Assembly: GCF_004135585.1 (NCBI RefSeq)
Contig: NZ_CP035501.1
Span: 2,613,501-2,677,500 of the forward strand
DNA length: 64,000 nt
Source: Sphingosinicella sp. BN140058
GTDB taxonomy: Bacteria > Pseudomonadota > Alphaproteobacteria > Sphingomonadales > Sphingomonadaceae
Direction: 5' to 3'
The notes under the pieces are model-generated. The model had not been told where the DNA came from. It did not search any database and saw only the letters and a program-made list of their open reading frames with translations. A program made the translations under genes and the position numbers. This document shows positions 45,162 through 54,679 of this stretch, piece by piece; the first letter of the stretch is position 1, and every line of letters begins with the position of its first letter.

Positions 45162-46417
45162 CAAGCCACCTCGTGCGCATTGGCGAGCGCCGCCCGCCGG
45201 ATCGCGTTCCGCATCAGCAGGATCAGGACCACCGCAACGACGTAAAGCGCGGCGAGTGACGTCATGCCGGCCGCCATGCCGAAGCGCTCTGCCGCGGTCG
45301 CGACTGCGATCGGCGTGATCCCGGCGCCGATGAAGCCGCACAGGGTCATCATGCCGACGGCCGTCGCGCGCGCCTGGGGCGGCACGACGTCGTGCATCGA
45401 CGCGTAGATGCAGCCGTCGAACAGGCCTTTGCCGATGCTGGTGGCGAGCAGCACGACGCCGACGCCGATCGCGGTGGTGACCCAGGCGAGCGGCAACAGC
45501 AGAATGGCGGCGGCCGAAAGGCCGATCGCAAGCGTGTAGAAGCGACCGACCGGCGTTCGCCGGGCAAGGGTGTCGGCGAGCAGCCCGCCCAGCGGCACCG
45601 AGAGAAAACCGGCGAGATTGATGGTGGCCGAGCCCCAGAGGGCTGAACTGCCGAGATCGAGCCCGAGCGCGTCGTGAACGTAGGTCGGCGCCCAGAAGGT
45701 CAGGCCCGTCGAGGCACCGGTGCCCAGAAAGAAGACCGCGCACAGCATCACCGCCGGCGGTATCCGCAGCACGATCCCGATCGGTTCGCGTCCTTTCCCG
45801 GCAACGGCGGCCGTGCGGCGGATCGGCGCATCGCGCAGGAAGCGGACAAGGACGAACGCATGCGCCAGCCCAATCGCGGCGAACAGCACGAACGGCGCGT
45901 GCCAGCCGACGCGATCGGCAATCATGCCCGCGAAGAGGGCGCCGAGGCCGGCACCGGCGAACACCGCCGTCTGGTGCAGCGACAGAGCGCGACTGCGCAT
46001 TTCCGGGCGATGCCAGTCGCCGATGAGCGCCGTCGCGGTCGGATAGTAGCTGGCCTCACCCAGCGCCACGAGGCCGCGGAAGGCGAGCAGCATCACGAAT
46101 CCGGTGGACAGCGGGGTGAGCCCCGTCGCGATGCTCCAGAAGATGAGGCCGTAGAGGATGACTCGGGAGCGCCGCGCAGAGTCTCCGGCCCGACCGAAAA
46201 AGAAGGCGGCGACCGCATAGATCCAGAAAAACACCGATCCGAACAGCGCCAGCTGGGTCGGAGTGAGCCCGAATTCACTGCGCAGCTGGGGCAGGACGGC
46301 GGGGAGAATGGATCGGTCCGCGGAGTTGAGGAAGGCCACCATCCACAGCAATGCGACCAGCGCCCAGGGGTAACGAGGATGGACGGGGCGGGGTGCGTCG
46401 GCGGCCAGGCTGCTCAT
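45161..46417 (-). CDS. MFS transporter
   Basis: A 418-residue, 12-segment major facilitator. GRAGDSARRSRVILYGLIFWS is the loop 2-3 motif (quoted as FGRAGDSARRSRVILYG) and GLVALGEASYYPTATALIGDW a conserved segment of helix 4-5, resembling organic acid or sugar-acid (ACS/spinster-like) transporters. It probably imports the substrate of this operon across the inner membrane. It overlaps both flanking genes (4 nt and 1 nt). Confidence 0.9.
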   Translation of the reverse strand: MSSLAADAPRPVHPRYPWALVALLWMVAFLNSADRSILPAVLPQLRSEFGLTPTQLALFGSVFFWIYAVAAFFFGRAGDSARRSRVILYGLIFWSIATGLTPLSTGFVMLLAFRGLVALGEASYYPTATALIGDWHRPEMRSRALSLHQTAVFAGAGLGALFAGMIADRVGWHAPFVLFAAIGLAHAFVLVRFLRDAPIRRTAAVAGKGREPIGIVLRIPPAVMLCAVFFLGTGASTGLTFWAPTYVHDALGLDLGSSALWGSATINLAGFLSVPLGGLLADTLARRTPVGRFYTLAIGLSAAAILLLPLAWVTTAIGVGVVLLATSIGKGLFDGCIYASMHDVVPPQARATAVGMMTLCGFIGAGITPIAVATAAERFGMAAGMTSLAALYVVAVVLILLMRNAIRRAALANAHEVA

Positions 46418-47745
46418 GCGTCGGCGCCTCCGGCCGGGTGGATCAGGATCGCGCGAAAATCGTTGACGTTGGTGAGGGTCGGCCCCGTTACTACCAGGTC
46501 GCCGAGCGCTTCGAAGAACAGGAAGGCATTGTTTTCGGCAAGGTACGATGCGGGATCGAGCCCTGCCTGGGCGGCGCGCGCGAGGGTGGTCGGAGTCACC
46601 ACCGCGCCCGCTGCATGCTCGGTGCCGTCGATCCCGTCGGTATCGCAGGCCAGCGCCCAGATGTCGGGTTCCCCGTCGAGGGCGATGGCGAGGCCGAGCA
46701 GATATTCGAGGTTGCGTCCGCCCCGTCCCGCCTTGTTGACCACGGTCACGGTCGTCTCGCCGCCGGAGAGCACTGCGCGGCGCGGCCCGCCGGCTCGGGC
46801 GAGCCGACGGGACAGCGCGGCATGGCTGGCGCCGAGGTGCCGCGCCTCCGCCTGCAGCTGATCGCCGAGATCGGTGACATGGTAGCCGATCTCGCCCGCG
46901 AGCCGCCCGGCGCCGGCAAGCGCGTCGCGCGCTCTGGCGATGACCAGGGTTTCGCAGCCGGCAAGGCCGAGGCTGTCGGCCGAGGGAGTCTCGTTAGCCG
47001 GATCCTGCAGCGCGGCGGCGACTTCGGCGGAGGGGCGAATCCCGTAACGCTCGATGATCTCGCGCGCCATTTCGAGGCTGCTGTTGTCGGCGACGGTCGG
47101 CCCTGAGGACACGAAGGATGGGTCGTCTCCAGGCACGTCCGAGATGATCCAGGTGGTCACGGCCGCGGCGCCGGCGGCCACCGCAAGGCGCCCGCCCTTG
47201 ATCGCGGAAAGATGCTTTCGCACCCGGTTGATCTCTTCGATGGTCGCGCCGGACTGGAGCAGCGAACGGGTCATCGCCTGCTTGTCGGCGAGACTGAGGC
47301 CGGGGGCCGGTGCCGCCAGCAGGGCCGAGCCGCCGCCGGACAGCAGCACCAGCATGCGGTCCCCCGCTTGGAGGGTTCCCGCAAGTTCCAAGGCACGAAC
47401 CGCCGCCCGGACGCTATTCTCGTCCGGATAGGGATGACCGGCCTCGATCACCTCGACATTCGGCCAATGCACGTCGCCCGGCGGCAGGTGACCGTGACGG
47501 GTGACGACCAGGCCCTTCACCGCGCGATCGCTCATCCGCTCGATCGCGATGCGCATCATGTCGGCGGCGCCTTTGCCCACCGCGATGACGAGCGTGCGGC
47601 CATGCGGCGACGCCGGGATTCGCGCGGGCATTGCCACTTCGGCCGACACGGCGCGAACCGCTTCGGCGAACAAAGCCAACAGATCGGCACGCATCCTGTC
47701 GTCGGCTTGCGCCGTGTCGGTCACGCCGATGTCTCTGTCGTGCAC
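46414..47745 (-). CDS. Glycerate 2-kinase (DUF4147/MOFRL type)
   Basis: A 443-residue class II glycerate kinase that makes 2-phosphoglycerate from D-glycerate. The N-terminal domain holds VIAVGKGAADMM, HGHLPPGDVHWPNVEVIEAG (split: VVTRHGHLPPGD, IEAGHPYPDENS), LVLLSGGGSALLAAP, INRVRKHLSAIKGGRLA and IISDVPGDDPSFVSSGPTV. The C-terminal MOFRL domain holds LSGGETTVTV, RGGRNLEYLLGLAIAL and ACDTDGIDGTEHAAGA. It heads the leftward operon and is the key clue that the pathway releases glycerate. Confidence 0.93.
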   Translation of the reverse strand: MHDRDIGVTDTAQADDRMRADLLALFAEAVRAVSAEVAMPARIPASPHGRTLVIAVGKGAADMMRIAIERMSDRAVKGLVVTRHGHLPPGDVHWPNVEVIEAGHPYPDENSVRAAVRALELAGTLQAGDRMLVLLSGGGSALLAAPAPGLSLADKQAMTRSLLQSGATIEEINRVRKHLSAIKGGRLAVAAGAAAVTTWIISDVPGDDPSFVSSGPTVADNSSLEMAREIIERYGIRPSAEVAAALQDPANETPSADSLGLAGCETLVIARARDALAGAGRLAGEIGYHVTDLGDQLQAEARHLGASHAALSRRLARAGGPRRAVLSGGETTVTVVNKAGRGGRNLEYLLGLAIALDGEPDIWALACDTDGIDGTEHAAGAVVTPTTLARAAQAGLDPASYLAENNAFLFFEALGDLVVTGPTLTNVNDFRAILIHPAGGADA

Positions 47746-47856
47746 TGCGGATCGTCCTCCCAGCCGGTCTCGGGTCGGCTCGACCGCAAAGCTGACCTCT
47801 AGCTGAGCCCGCCGATAGAGGCTGTGAATGCAACGCTGTGTTCCAGCATCGGCAAC

Positions 47857-48765
47857 TCAGACGAGATCCCAGGACAGGGTGGGGCGAAGATGTTCGACCA
47901 GATAGTCGATCAGCGTTCTCACCCGAACCGGCACCCCCTTCGGGTCGGCGAACAGGGCGAAGAACTGCATGTCGGCCGCCTGCCAGCCGGGCAGCACTTC
48001 GACCAGCCGGCCGTCGGCGAGATCGCGCTTGCACAGGAAGGCGGGCAGACTCGCAATACCGAGTTCGCTGAGCACGGCTTGGCGTAGCAGCAGCAGATCG
48101 TTGCAGAGCAGGCGGGGAAGGAAATCGACGGAGACTTCCAGATCGTCCTTGTGCAACGCCCAACGGTGGCGACGATCGACGGTGCCGCTGGCGAGCAGAT
48201 CGAAGCGCGGCAACTCGACATGGCTTTGCGGCATTCCCTTGCGTTCGAAATAGCCGGGTGCGCCGAAGATGCCGCAGCCGGTGCTGCCAAGCTTCACCGC
48301 GATCAGCCCCGAATCGGGGAAAGGGCCGACTGCGAGGGCGACATCGAACCCGGCCCGCAACAGTCCGATGGCGTCGTCGGACAATACGCTGACCAGACGC
48401 ACATCAGGGAATTGCTGCAGAAATTCGGCGAGCAATGGCCCGATCAGGCTCTGGCCGAGCACATAGGGGATGGCGATCCGAACCACGCCCTGGGGCGTGC
48501 TTCGTCGATCGAGCAGCGCGCGCTCGCCATCCCGCAACACGCCCATCGAGCGCAGGCAATATTCGAAGAAGAGCTGGCCTTCCTGGGTCGGCGTGACTGC
48601 CCGCGTCGATCGGTGAAGAAGTTGTACCCCGAGATGCTCCTCGAGCCGGGTCAGCCGCCGGCTCACCGTCGACTTGGGAAGACCGAGATCCTGCCCCGCC
48701 CGGGTCAGATTCTCGGTCTCGACCACTTTCGTGAAGACCATCAGATCGCCGAGATCGAGCATCAT
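47857..48765 (-). CDS. LysR-family transcriptional regulator
   Basis: A 302-residue regulator with an N-terminal winged HTH (FTKVVETENLTRAGQDLGLP, STVSRRLTRLEEHLGVQLLHR) and a periplasmic-binding-like effector domain (from about 90; VVRIAIPYVLGQSLIGPLLAEF). It lies between the leftward catabolic operon and the rightward TonB receptor gene, divergent from the latter, and is the likely local regulator of both. The effector is unknown. Confidence 0.92.
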   Translation of the reverse strand: MMLDLGDLMVFTKVVETENLTRAGQDLGLPKSTVSRRLTRLEEHLGVQLLHRSTRAVTPTQEGQLFFEYCLRSMGVLRDGERALLDRRSTPQGVVRIAIPYVLGQSLIGPLLAEFLQQFPDVRLVSVLSDDAIGLLRAGFDVALAVGPFPDSGLIAVKLGSTGCGIFGAPGYFERKGMPQSHVELPRFDLLASGTVDRRHRWALHKDDLEVSVDFLPRLLCNDLLLLRQAVLSELGIASLPAFLCKRDLADGRLVEVLPGWQAADMQFFALFADPKGVPVRVRTLIDYLVEHLRPTLSWDLV

Positions 48766-48918
48766 GAAAGGTTAATGCCTCGTTCCGGATCCGGCAACAG
48801 ATCGTTGCAGGAAGACAGGCTAGCGACCTGCCGGGCGAACCATCACGCTTGCAGAACGACAGCGGTCAACGCTGCGCAGCCGGAACGTCATCCGGCCTTG
48901 CAGGAGGAGGGAACGATC

Positions 48919-51420
48919 ATGAAGAGGCTTCATCACGGGCTCCGCGCCGGCTGGCTGGCGGCGACTGCGCTGACGATGGTTGCGCCCGCGGCTGTGCTTG
49001 CGCAGGCCCCGGCGGGCGGCGACGCCGCTGCGGATGCTGCCCCGGCGGCACAGGCGGACGAGATCGCTCCTTCTGCCGCCGACGAGGAGGAAATCATCAT
49101 CACCGGCACCAGCGTCGGGCGGCCCGCGCTCGACACGCCGCTTGCCGTGACGACGATCGGAGACGAGCGGCTTCAGAAGCTGAGCGTCAGCAGCCAGGCG
49201 GACATCCTGAACACGATTCCGACGATCAAGGCCGATGCCGGTGGCGGCGAGGTCGCGTCGAACGTGTTCGTTGCCGGCCTGCCGTCCGGCGGCCAATATC
49301 AATTCACCCCGCTCATGTACGACGGAATGCCGATCTTCAGCACCTTCGGCCTGAATTCCTCGGCGTATGACGTCTATGCGCGCAACGATCTCGGCATCCA
49401 GCGCCTCGAATTCGTCCGCGGCGGCGTTTCCAACCTTTTCGGCCCCGGATCGGTGGCGGGCCTGATCAACTACATCTCGACGACGGGTGGCCCCGAGCAT
49501 CACGGCATTGCCCAGCTCGAATGGGCGGAGCGCGGCCGCATGCGCGCCGATTTCGCCGTGAACGGGCCGGCCGGAGGCAATCTCTTTTACGCCTTCTCCG
49601 GTTTCGTGCGCACCGACGAGGGGCCGATCCGTACCGGCCTCCCGACCGAGGGTTTCCAGCTTCGCGGCAACCTCAAGTACGAATTCAACAGCGGCCGAGG
49701 CTCCTTCACCGTGTTCGGCCAGTATATCGACGATAAAACCCAATTCTACCTGCCGATCCCGCTCGACGGGACGACTCGCAATCGTGTGCGCGGCAATGAC
49801 GGCAAGATTGTCTACTCGGTCCAGGGGCCCGAAGCCGGCCGCCTCGGCTTCAACACGCCCGACGGGCGCTTCCAAACCGAGATCACCGAAGGTGTGACCA
49901 CCAAAGGCGGCATGGTCGGCCTTGCCTTCGACAATGATTTCGGAGGCATCGGGATCAATGGCCGCGTCCGCTATGCCGATTACAAGCACAGGTTCGGCCT
50001 GTTTTCCGACGGCGACGGAATCATCAACGTGCCCGAATCCTTGCAGGGATTCCTCACCAATCGCGGTCTTGGATCCCTCGCCAATGCGAGCTTCACCTTC
50101 GCCGACAATGGCGCGGCGGTGCCGACCGATTATCTGCTGTTCGCCAATCGAACCACCGACCGCAATCGTCCCGCGACGGATTTCAGCGCCGAGCTCAACC
50201 TGACGGCAAAGGCGACCACGGGTGCATTCCAGCACAATTTCACCCTCGGCGGCTTCTATGCCAACGCGAGGGCGCGCGACGTCAACGTCACCTCCACTTA
50301 CCTGGCGGAATTCAACAACCGCCCAAGGCTGATCAACCTATCGGTACGCAATCCGAATACCGGCGCAGTGACCATCGTCTCCGCCGACGGATTGCTCAAT
50401 GCCGGGGCCGGCTACGTCAACAACCGCCATCAGGCGGAGCGCTATGCGGCCTATGTCGCGGACCAGATCGAAGCCGGGCGATTCTCGTTCGACATCGGTG
50501 CCCGGGTCGAGCATTTCGTAGGCGATATCCGCCGCGAGCGCACCGCCACCTTCGTGACCGACAGTGCGACCCCGAACCTCGCCGCCGCACTGCGCGATGT
50601 TATCTGGGGCAACGACACCTTCCTCACCGCCAAGGTCGACACGACCGAATGGGCGGTTGCCGCCGGCGCGTTGTATCGCCTCAGCGACAATTTCAGCCTC
50701 TACGCCAATGCGTCGCGCGGCTATTTCTTCCCGGAGATCCGCTCGGTCACCTTCAATGCGCTCGGTGAGGCCGCGTCCTACGAGGGCGAGATCATCAAGC
50801 AGGCTTCGGCGGGCCTCAAGTTCGACGGCGGCCGTTTCGCCGGAACCCTCGCCGGCTTCTACACCAAGCTCGACAATCGGCGGCAGGTGCTGTTCGTCAA
50901 CGATGGTGCCGGCGGGCTGACCGAGCGGGTCAATCTGGTCGGGACCGAGAGCTATGGGCTGGAGGCGACGGCGCTCATAAGGCTGTTCAGGAACCTCCGG
51001 ATCGAGGGCAACCTCACGCTGCAGGACCACAAATATACGGATTTCGACACCACGCCGGCGAACGTCGGCAACGAGCTCGAGCGTCAGCCCAACATTCTCT
51101 ACAATGCCGGCCTGTTCTACGACGATGATCGCTTCGATTTCTCGGTGTTCACCAACTATACGGGCGACAATTTCACCGCTGCGAACAATGCCATCGAGCT
51201 CGACGGCTTCAACGTGGTCAATCTGGATGCGGGCGTGAAGTTCCCGGTGCGGGGTGTCGCGATTCGCGCGGCGATCAACGTCTTCAACCTGCTCGAAAGC
51301 GACGCCACCACCGAAGGATCTCCGCGGCAGGATTCCTCGCAATCGGCCGGCGGCGCATTCTTCGTCGGTCGGCCGGTGCTGCCGCGCCGGATCACCGCGC
51401 GGCTCAGCATCGCCTTCTAG
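48919..51420 (+). CDS. TonB-dependent outer-membrane receptor
   Basis: An 833-residue receptor that imports a ligand too large or scarce for porins, energised by TonB. The signal peptide (MKRLHHGLRAGWLAATALTM) and an Ala-rich linker precede the plug: EEIIITGTSVGRPALDTPLAV (TonB-box-like start, quoted in part), QRLEFVRGGVSNLFGPGSVAGLINYI. A 22-strand-type barrel follows, ending LPRRITARLSIAF with a terminal Phe. AGGAGG lies just before ATG 48919. It is divergent from LysR and followed by the GH63-like gene, so the ligand is probably the glycoside that gene product cleaves. Confidence 0.93.
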   Translation: MKRLHHGLRAGWLAATALTMVAPAAVLAQAPAGGDAAADAAPAAQADEIAPSAADEEEIIITGTSVGRPALDTPLAVTTIGDERLQKLSVSSQADILNTIPTIKADAGGGEVASNVFVAGLPSGGQYQFTPLMYDGMPIFSTFGLNSSAYDVYARNDLGIQRLEFVRGGVSNLFGPGSVAGLINYISTTGGPEHHGIAQLEWAERGRMRADFAVNGPAGGNLFYAFSGFVRTDEGPIRTGLPTEGFQLRGNLKYEFNSGRGSFTVFGQYIDDKTQFYLPIPLDGTTRNRVRGNDGKIVYSVQGPEAGRLGFNTPDGRFQTEITEGVTTKGGMVGLAFDNDFGGIGINGRVRYADYKHRFGLFSDGDGIINVPESLQGFLTNRGLGSLANASFTFADNGAAVPTDYLLFANRTTDRNRPATDFSAELNLTAKATTGAFQHNFTLGGFYANARARDVNVTSTYLAEFNNRPRLINLSVRNPNTGAVTIVSADGLLNAGAGYVNNRHQAERYAAYVADQIEAGRFSFDIGARVEHFVGDIRRERTATFVTDSATPNLAAALRDVIWGNDTFLTAKVDTTEWAVAAGALYRLSDNFSLYANASRGYFFPEIRSVTFNALGEAASYEGEIIKQASAGLKFDGGRFAGTLAGFYTKLDNRRQVLFVNDGAGGLTERVNLVGTESYGLEATALIRLFRNLRIEGNLTLQDHKYTDFDTTPANVGNELERQPNILYNAGLFYDDDRFDFSVFTNYTGDNFTAANNAIELDGFNVVNLDAGVKFPVRGVAIRAAINVFNLLESDATTEGSPRQDSSQSAGGAFFVGRPVLPRRITARLSIAF

Positions 51421-51430
51421 GTTCCTCCCC

Positions 51431-51463
51431 TGGCGGGGCGGCACAGCCCGTCCCGCCATTTTC
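51431..51463 (+). terminator. Terminator/attenuator hairpin between receptor and hydrolase
   Basis: TGGCGGG (51431-51437) pairs perfectly with CCCGCCA (51452-51458) and is followed by TTTT. It lies between the TonB receptor stop and the hydrolase start, so read-through into the hydrolase may be partial. Confidence 0.6.
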
Positions 51464-51479
51464 TCGTACCGAGGCAGGT

Positions 51480-52748
51480 TTGACCCAGGATTTCAACACG
51501 GCGCGCGCGATCCTCGAAGCCAATGATCGCGGCGGCTACACGGTGCCGAACGGACGAGTCTATCCATTCCAGTGGAACTGGGATTCGGCTTTCGTCGCGC
51601 TCGGCTTCGATACCTTCGATCGGGATCGCGCCTGGATCGAGATAGAGTCTCTGTTTCGCGCGCAATGGCCCGGCGGCTTCGTGCCCCACATCGTCTTCTG
51701 GCAGGAGGATGAAGGCTACTTTCCCGGGCCGGGCGTGTGGGACAGCGGGCGGACACCGCCAACGTCCGGGATCACCCAGCCCCCTGTGGCGGCGACGATC
51801 GTTCGCAAGTTGTGGGAGAGTGCGCTCGCCGCGGGCCAGGCCGACGCCTATCAGGCGCGCGCCGAAGCCTTGTTCGACGGTCTGCTCGCCTGGCACCGCT
51901 GGTTCGCGGACCATCGTGATCCCGGCGGCCACGGAGTCGTCGTGGCGATGCATCCGTGGGAGACCGGGCGAGACAATTCGCCGGAATGGGATGCGCCGGG
52001 CGAATCGATCGATGTCTCCAACGTCGGCGACTATGTTCGGCGCGACACAGGCCATCTCGACGCCAAGATGCGTCCCACCAAGCTCGAATATGATCGCTAC
52101 CTTGCCCTCGTCCAGTTCGGGCGGGCTGCGGGGTGGGACCATCCGGCGATCGCGCGCAGCAATCCATTCCAGGTCGCCGACGTCGGCATGTCGATGATCC
52201 TGCTGCGTGCCAACCGCGATCTGCTCGCGCTGGCGCAGGCGCTCGGGCGCGACGGCGACGAGATCGCAGCATGGATCGCGCGCGCCGAGGCTGGGATCCA
52301 CTACCTCTGGGATGGCGAACGCCGCACGTGGTGCTCCCGGGATCTGCGCACCGGCCGTTCCTCCGGCTACGTCACCAGCGCCTCGTTCCTGAGCTTCTAC
52401 GCCGGGCTTCGCGATCCCCAGTCCGATGAGGCGATGCTCGCCCATTTCGATCGTATTGCGGGTCGCGTGCGCTACATGGTGCCGAGCCTCGATCCCGATG
52501 ACCCCGGCTTTCAGATGATCCGTTACTGGCGTGGCCCGGTCTGGGCGGTGGTCAACTGGATGATCGGCCACGGCCTGGCGGAGGCGGGCCATCGGGCGCG
52601 TGCCGAACGAGTGCGCTCCGACACCCTCGCCCTAATCCGCGACACTGGCTTCTACGAGGCGTTCAGCCCGCTCGACGGCTCCGGCAGTGGCGGCGACGAC
52701 TTCTCCTGGACCGCCGCCATCGCCCTGGCATGGCAGACGCCAGGCTGA
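51480..52748 (+). CDS. GH63/trehalase-like glycosidase, glucosylglycerate-hydrolase-like
   Basis: A 422-residue (alpha/alpha)6-barrel glycoside hydrolase of the MGH1/GH63 group. YPFQWNWDSAFVALGF near the N-terminus, MHPWETGRDNSPEWD (likely general acid Asp-165) and GFYEAFSPLDGSGSGGDDF (likely base Glu-393) fit this group, which includes mycobacterial glucosylglycerate hydrolase. No signal peptide, so it acts in the cytosol. It starts with TTG at 51480 behind GAGG; no better start precedes the conserved N-terminus. Substrate assignment leans on the nearby glycerate kinase and is inference; other alpha-glucosides or mannosides are possible. Confidence 0.8.
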   Translation: MTQDFNTARAILEANDRGGYTVPNGRVYPFQWNWDSAFVALGFDTFDRDRAWIEIESLFRAQWPGGFVPHIVFWQEDEGYFPGPGVWDSGRTPPTSGITQPPVAATIVRKLWESALAAGQADAYQARAEALFDGLLAWHRWFADHRDPGGHGVVVAMHPWETGRDNSPEWDAPGESIDVSNVGDYVRRDTGHLDAKMRPTKLEYDRYLALVQFGRAAGWDHPAIARSNPFQVADVGMSMILLRANRDLLALAQALGRDGDEIAAWIARAEAGIHYLWDGERRTWCSRDLRTGRSSGYVTSASFLSFYAGLRDPQSDEAMLAHFDRIAGRVRYMVPSLDPDDPGFQMIRYWRGPVWAVVNWMIGHGLAEAGHRARAERVRSDTLALIRDTGFYEAFSPLDGSGSGGDDFSWTAAIALAWQTPG

Positions 52749-52795
52749 TCCTTCCTTCCCAGGCTGCGGCCGCCCGATCAGCCCCCAGCAGGAAA

Positions 52796-54631
52796 TCAGG
52801 CGGCGAGTTGCTGCGCGATGACGGATCGGTTCCGCCCGGCGCGCTTGGCCCGGTACAAGGCTTCATCCGCGGTCTGGAGCAGGGCCTCGCCGTCCTGACC
52901 CATCTGCTTCTGCCAGCTGGCGAGGCCGAACGACATCGACACCGCGCCCAGCGTTTGCTGGGCGTGGCGAAGCTGGAGATGGCCGATGGCAAGCCGCAGC
53001 CGTTCGATCCGCGGAGTCAGCACCTCCGGCGACGCGCCCGGGGCGATGATCGTGAACTCTTCGCCGCCGTATCGGCAGACGACGTCGCCATCGCGGAAGT
53101 GCTGGCGCATCTCTTCGGCAACGGCCTGGAGGACGTGATCGCCCGCATCGTGCCCGTGCTCGTCGTTGAACCGCTTGAAATGATCGACGTCGCACATGAC
53201 GACGGTCAGAGCGCTGTCGGCACGGGTTGCACGGGCGATCTCGACCGCGAGCGTCTCCTCGAGATAGCGGCGATTGAACAAGTTGGTCAGTGGATCGCGG
53301 ATCGTCTGCTCGCGCAGATCGCGTTGGAGCCGGTAGTTGACCAGGGCCGACGCGATATTCTCGGCCAGCGCGTCCAGCCGGAAGCGGCTCTCGGGACTGA
53401 TTGCACCGCGGAGATGGATCGATCCGATCACTTCGCCCCCGGCGAGCAAGGGCTCGCAATGGTAGGCGACCTCTTCGCCGCGCACGTGCGCGCAGACGAT
53501 GTCGGCGCCTCCGCCACTGAGGGTATGGCCCTGGCCGAGGCGCAACGCCCAGCATTCGTGGGGCGCGAAGCTCGACGGCAGCGAATCGCCGTCGCCCCAG
53601 CGGGCGATGCGGACCAGCTGATTGCGCGAATTGTTGTGGGCATAGACTCCACCGGAGAGCTCGGGCAGCACTGCCGGTACGAAGCAGCCGATCACGTCCG
53701 CGAATTCATCGTCCGTCCGGGCTGCCTGCATGCGATGCGCCATCGCGCTGAGGGAGGCGATTACCTCGCTGCGGGCGTGGAGGGCTTCGCTTCGTGCCTG
53801 CAACTGACCGTTGATCGTCTGCAATTCGTCGTCGCTATGACGTTGGCGCTCCATCGCCTGCTCGAGCCGTTCGGCCATGGCGTTGTAACCGCCCGCCAGC
53901 GCACTGAACTCCCGCGATCCCATTGCCGAAACGTCGATCCGCGTCGCGGTCGCTCCTGCACCAAGATCGTGCATCGCGGCGAGCATGCGGCCCGTGGGAC
54001 GACGGACACCACGCGCGACGATCAGGATCATCAGCAGGACGACACCGGCCACCACGCCGCCGCCAAGCAGGACGAGGTGCTTGTTCCAGGACAGCAGGTT
54101 CGCAGCTTCCTGCATGCGGCTGGCGAGCAGCGCCTGTTCCGCTTCGAGCATCTCTTCGCGGCGACGGTCGACCTCGGTCATCAACAGGCGGGATTCGTGC
54201 GCGCGGCGGCGCATTTCCTCGGCCGCAAGCGCCGTCTGGTTCGCGCTCAGCCCGCCTCGAAGATAGGCAATGCGCTCGAGCATCGCCCGGCGGAGCCCGC
54301 GGGCGCGGATATTCTGCTCCGGGTTGTCGCGGGTGAGCCGGACGAGCGCATCCAGGTCCCGCTCGGCACGCTCCAAGCTCGCATCGAGACCGTCGACGAA
54401 GCTCCGATCCCGGGAAAGGATCATGCCGCGCAGGTCCGATTCGGCTTTGCGCACCCGGTCCACAGGTTCGGCGATATGCCGTAGCACGTCCTGGGTGTGC
54501 GCGACCCAGACGATGCTCTGCTCGGTACGCGACCCTGCCCGGGTGAGCAGGGCACCGACAGCCGCGAGGGTGAGGACGATCGACACCCCCAGAACGGCTA
54601 TGCGTACTCCCAGTGATTTCGGCACGAACAA
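52796..54631 (-). CDS. Diguanylate cyclase with CHASE3-like, HAMP and GAF domains
   Basis: A 611-residue inner-membrane signalling protein. A first membrane helix (8-30) is followed by a periplasmic CHASE3-like helical region (35-180), a second helix (LVLLGGGVVAGVVLLMILIV), a HAMP linker, a GAF domain (about 285-435) and a C-terminal GGDEF domain: RDPLTNLFNRRYLEETL, CDVDHFKRFNDEHGHDAGD and RYGGEEFTII, where GGEEF is an active-site variant compatible with c-di-GMP synthesis. No EAL domain is present. Confidence 0.9.
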   Translation of the reverse strand: MFVPKSLGVRIAVLGVSIVLTLAAVGALLTRAGSRTEQSIVWVAHTQDVLRHIAEPVDRVRKAESDLRGMILSRDRSFVDGLDASLERAERDLDALVRLTRDNPEQNIRARGLRRAMLERIAYLRGGLSANQTALAAEEMRRRAHESRLLMTEVDRRREEMLEAEQALLASRMQEAANLLSWNKHLVLLGGGVVAGVVLLMILIVARGVRRPTGRMLAAMHDLGAGATATRIDVSAMGSREFSALAGGYNAMAERLEQAMERQRHSDDELQTINGQLQARSEALHARSEVIASLSAMAHRMQAARTDDEFADVIGCFVPAVLPELSGGVYAHNNSRNQLVRIARWGDGDSLPSSFAPHECWALRLGQGHTLSGGGADIVCAHVRGEEVAYHCEPLLAGGEVIGSIHLRGAISPESRFRLDALAENIASALVNYRLQRDLREQTIRDPLTNLFNRRYLEETLAVEIARATRADSALTVVMCDVDHFKRFNDEHGHDAGDHVLQAVAEEMRQHFRDGDVVCRYGGEEFTIIAPGASPEVLTPRIERLRLAIGHLQLRHAQQTLGAVSMSFGLASWQKQMGQDGEALLQTADEALYRAKRAGRNRSVIAQQLAA

Positions 54632-54679
54632 TCCTTCGCAAGCAAAGCCGCGGGCAACGCGGGCGAACCTATTGATCTA

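Noticed and set aside
45162..45743. Upstream extension of the MDR dehydrogenase frame
   Set aside because: This is an out-of-frame reading of the MFS gene; the dehydrogenase starts at 45161 with a one-base overlap.
48151..48918. N-terminal extension of the TonB receptor frame upstream of 48919
   Set aside because: It overlaps the LysR gene on the other strand. The signal peptide and AGGAGG site place the start at 48919.
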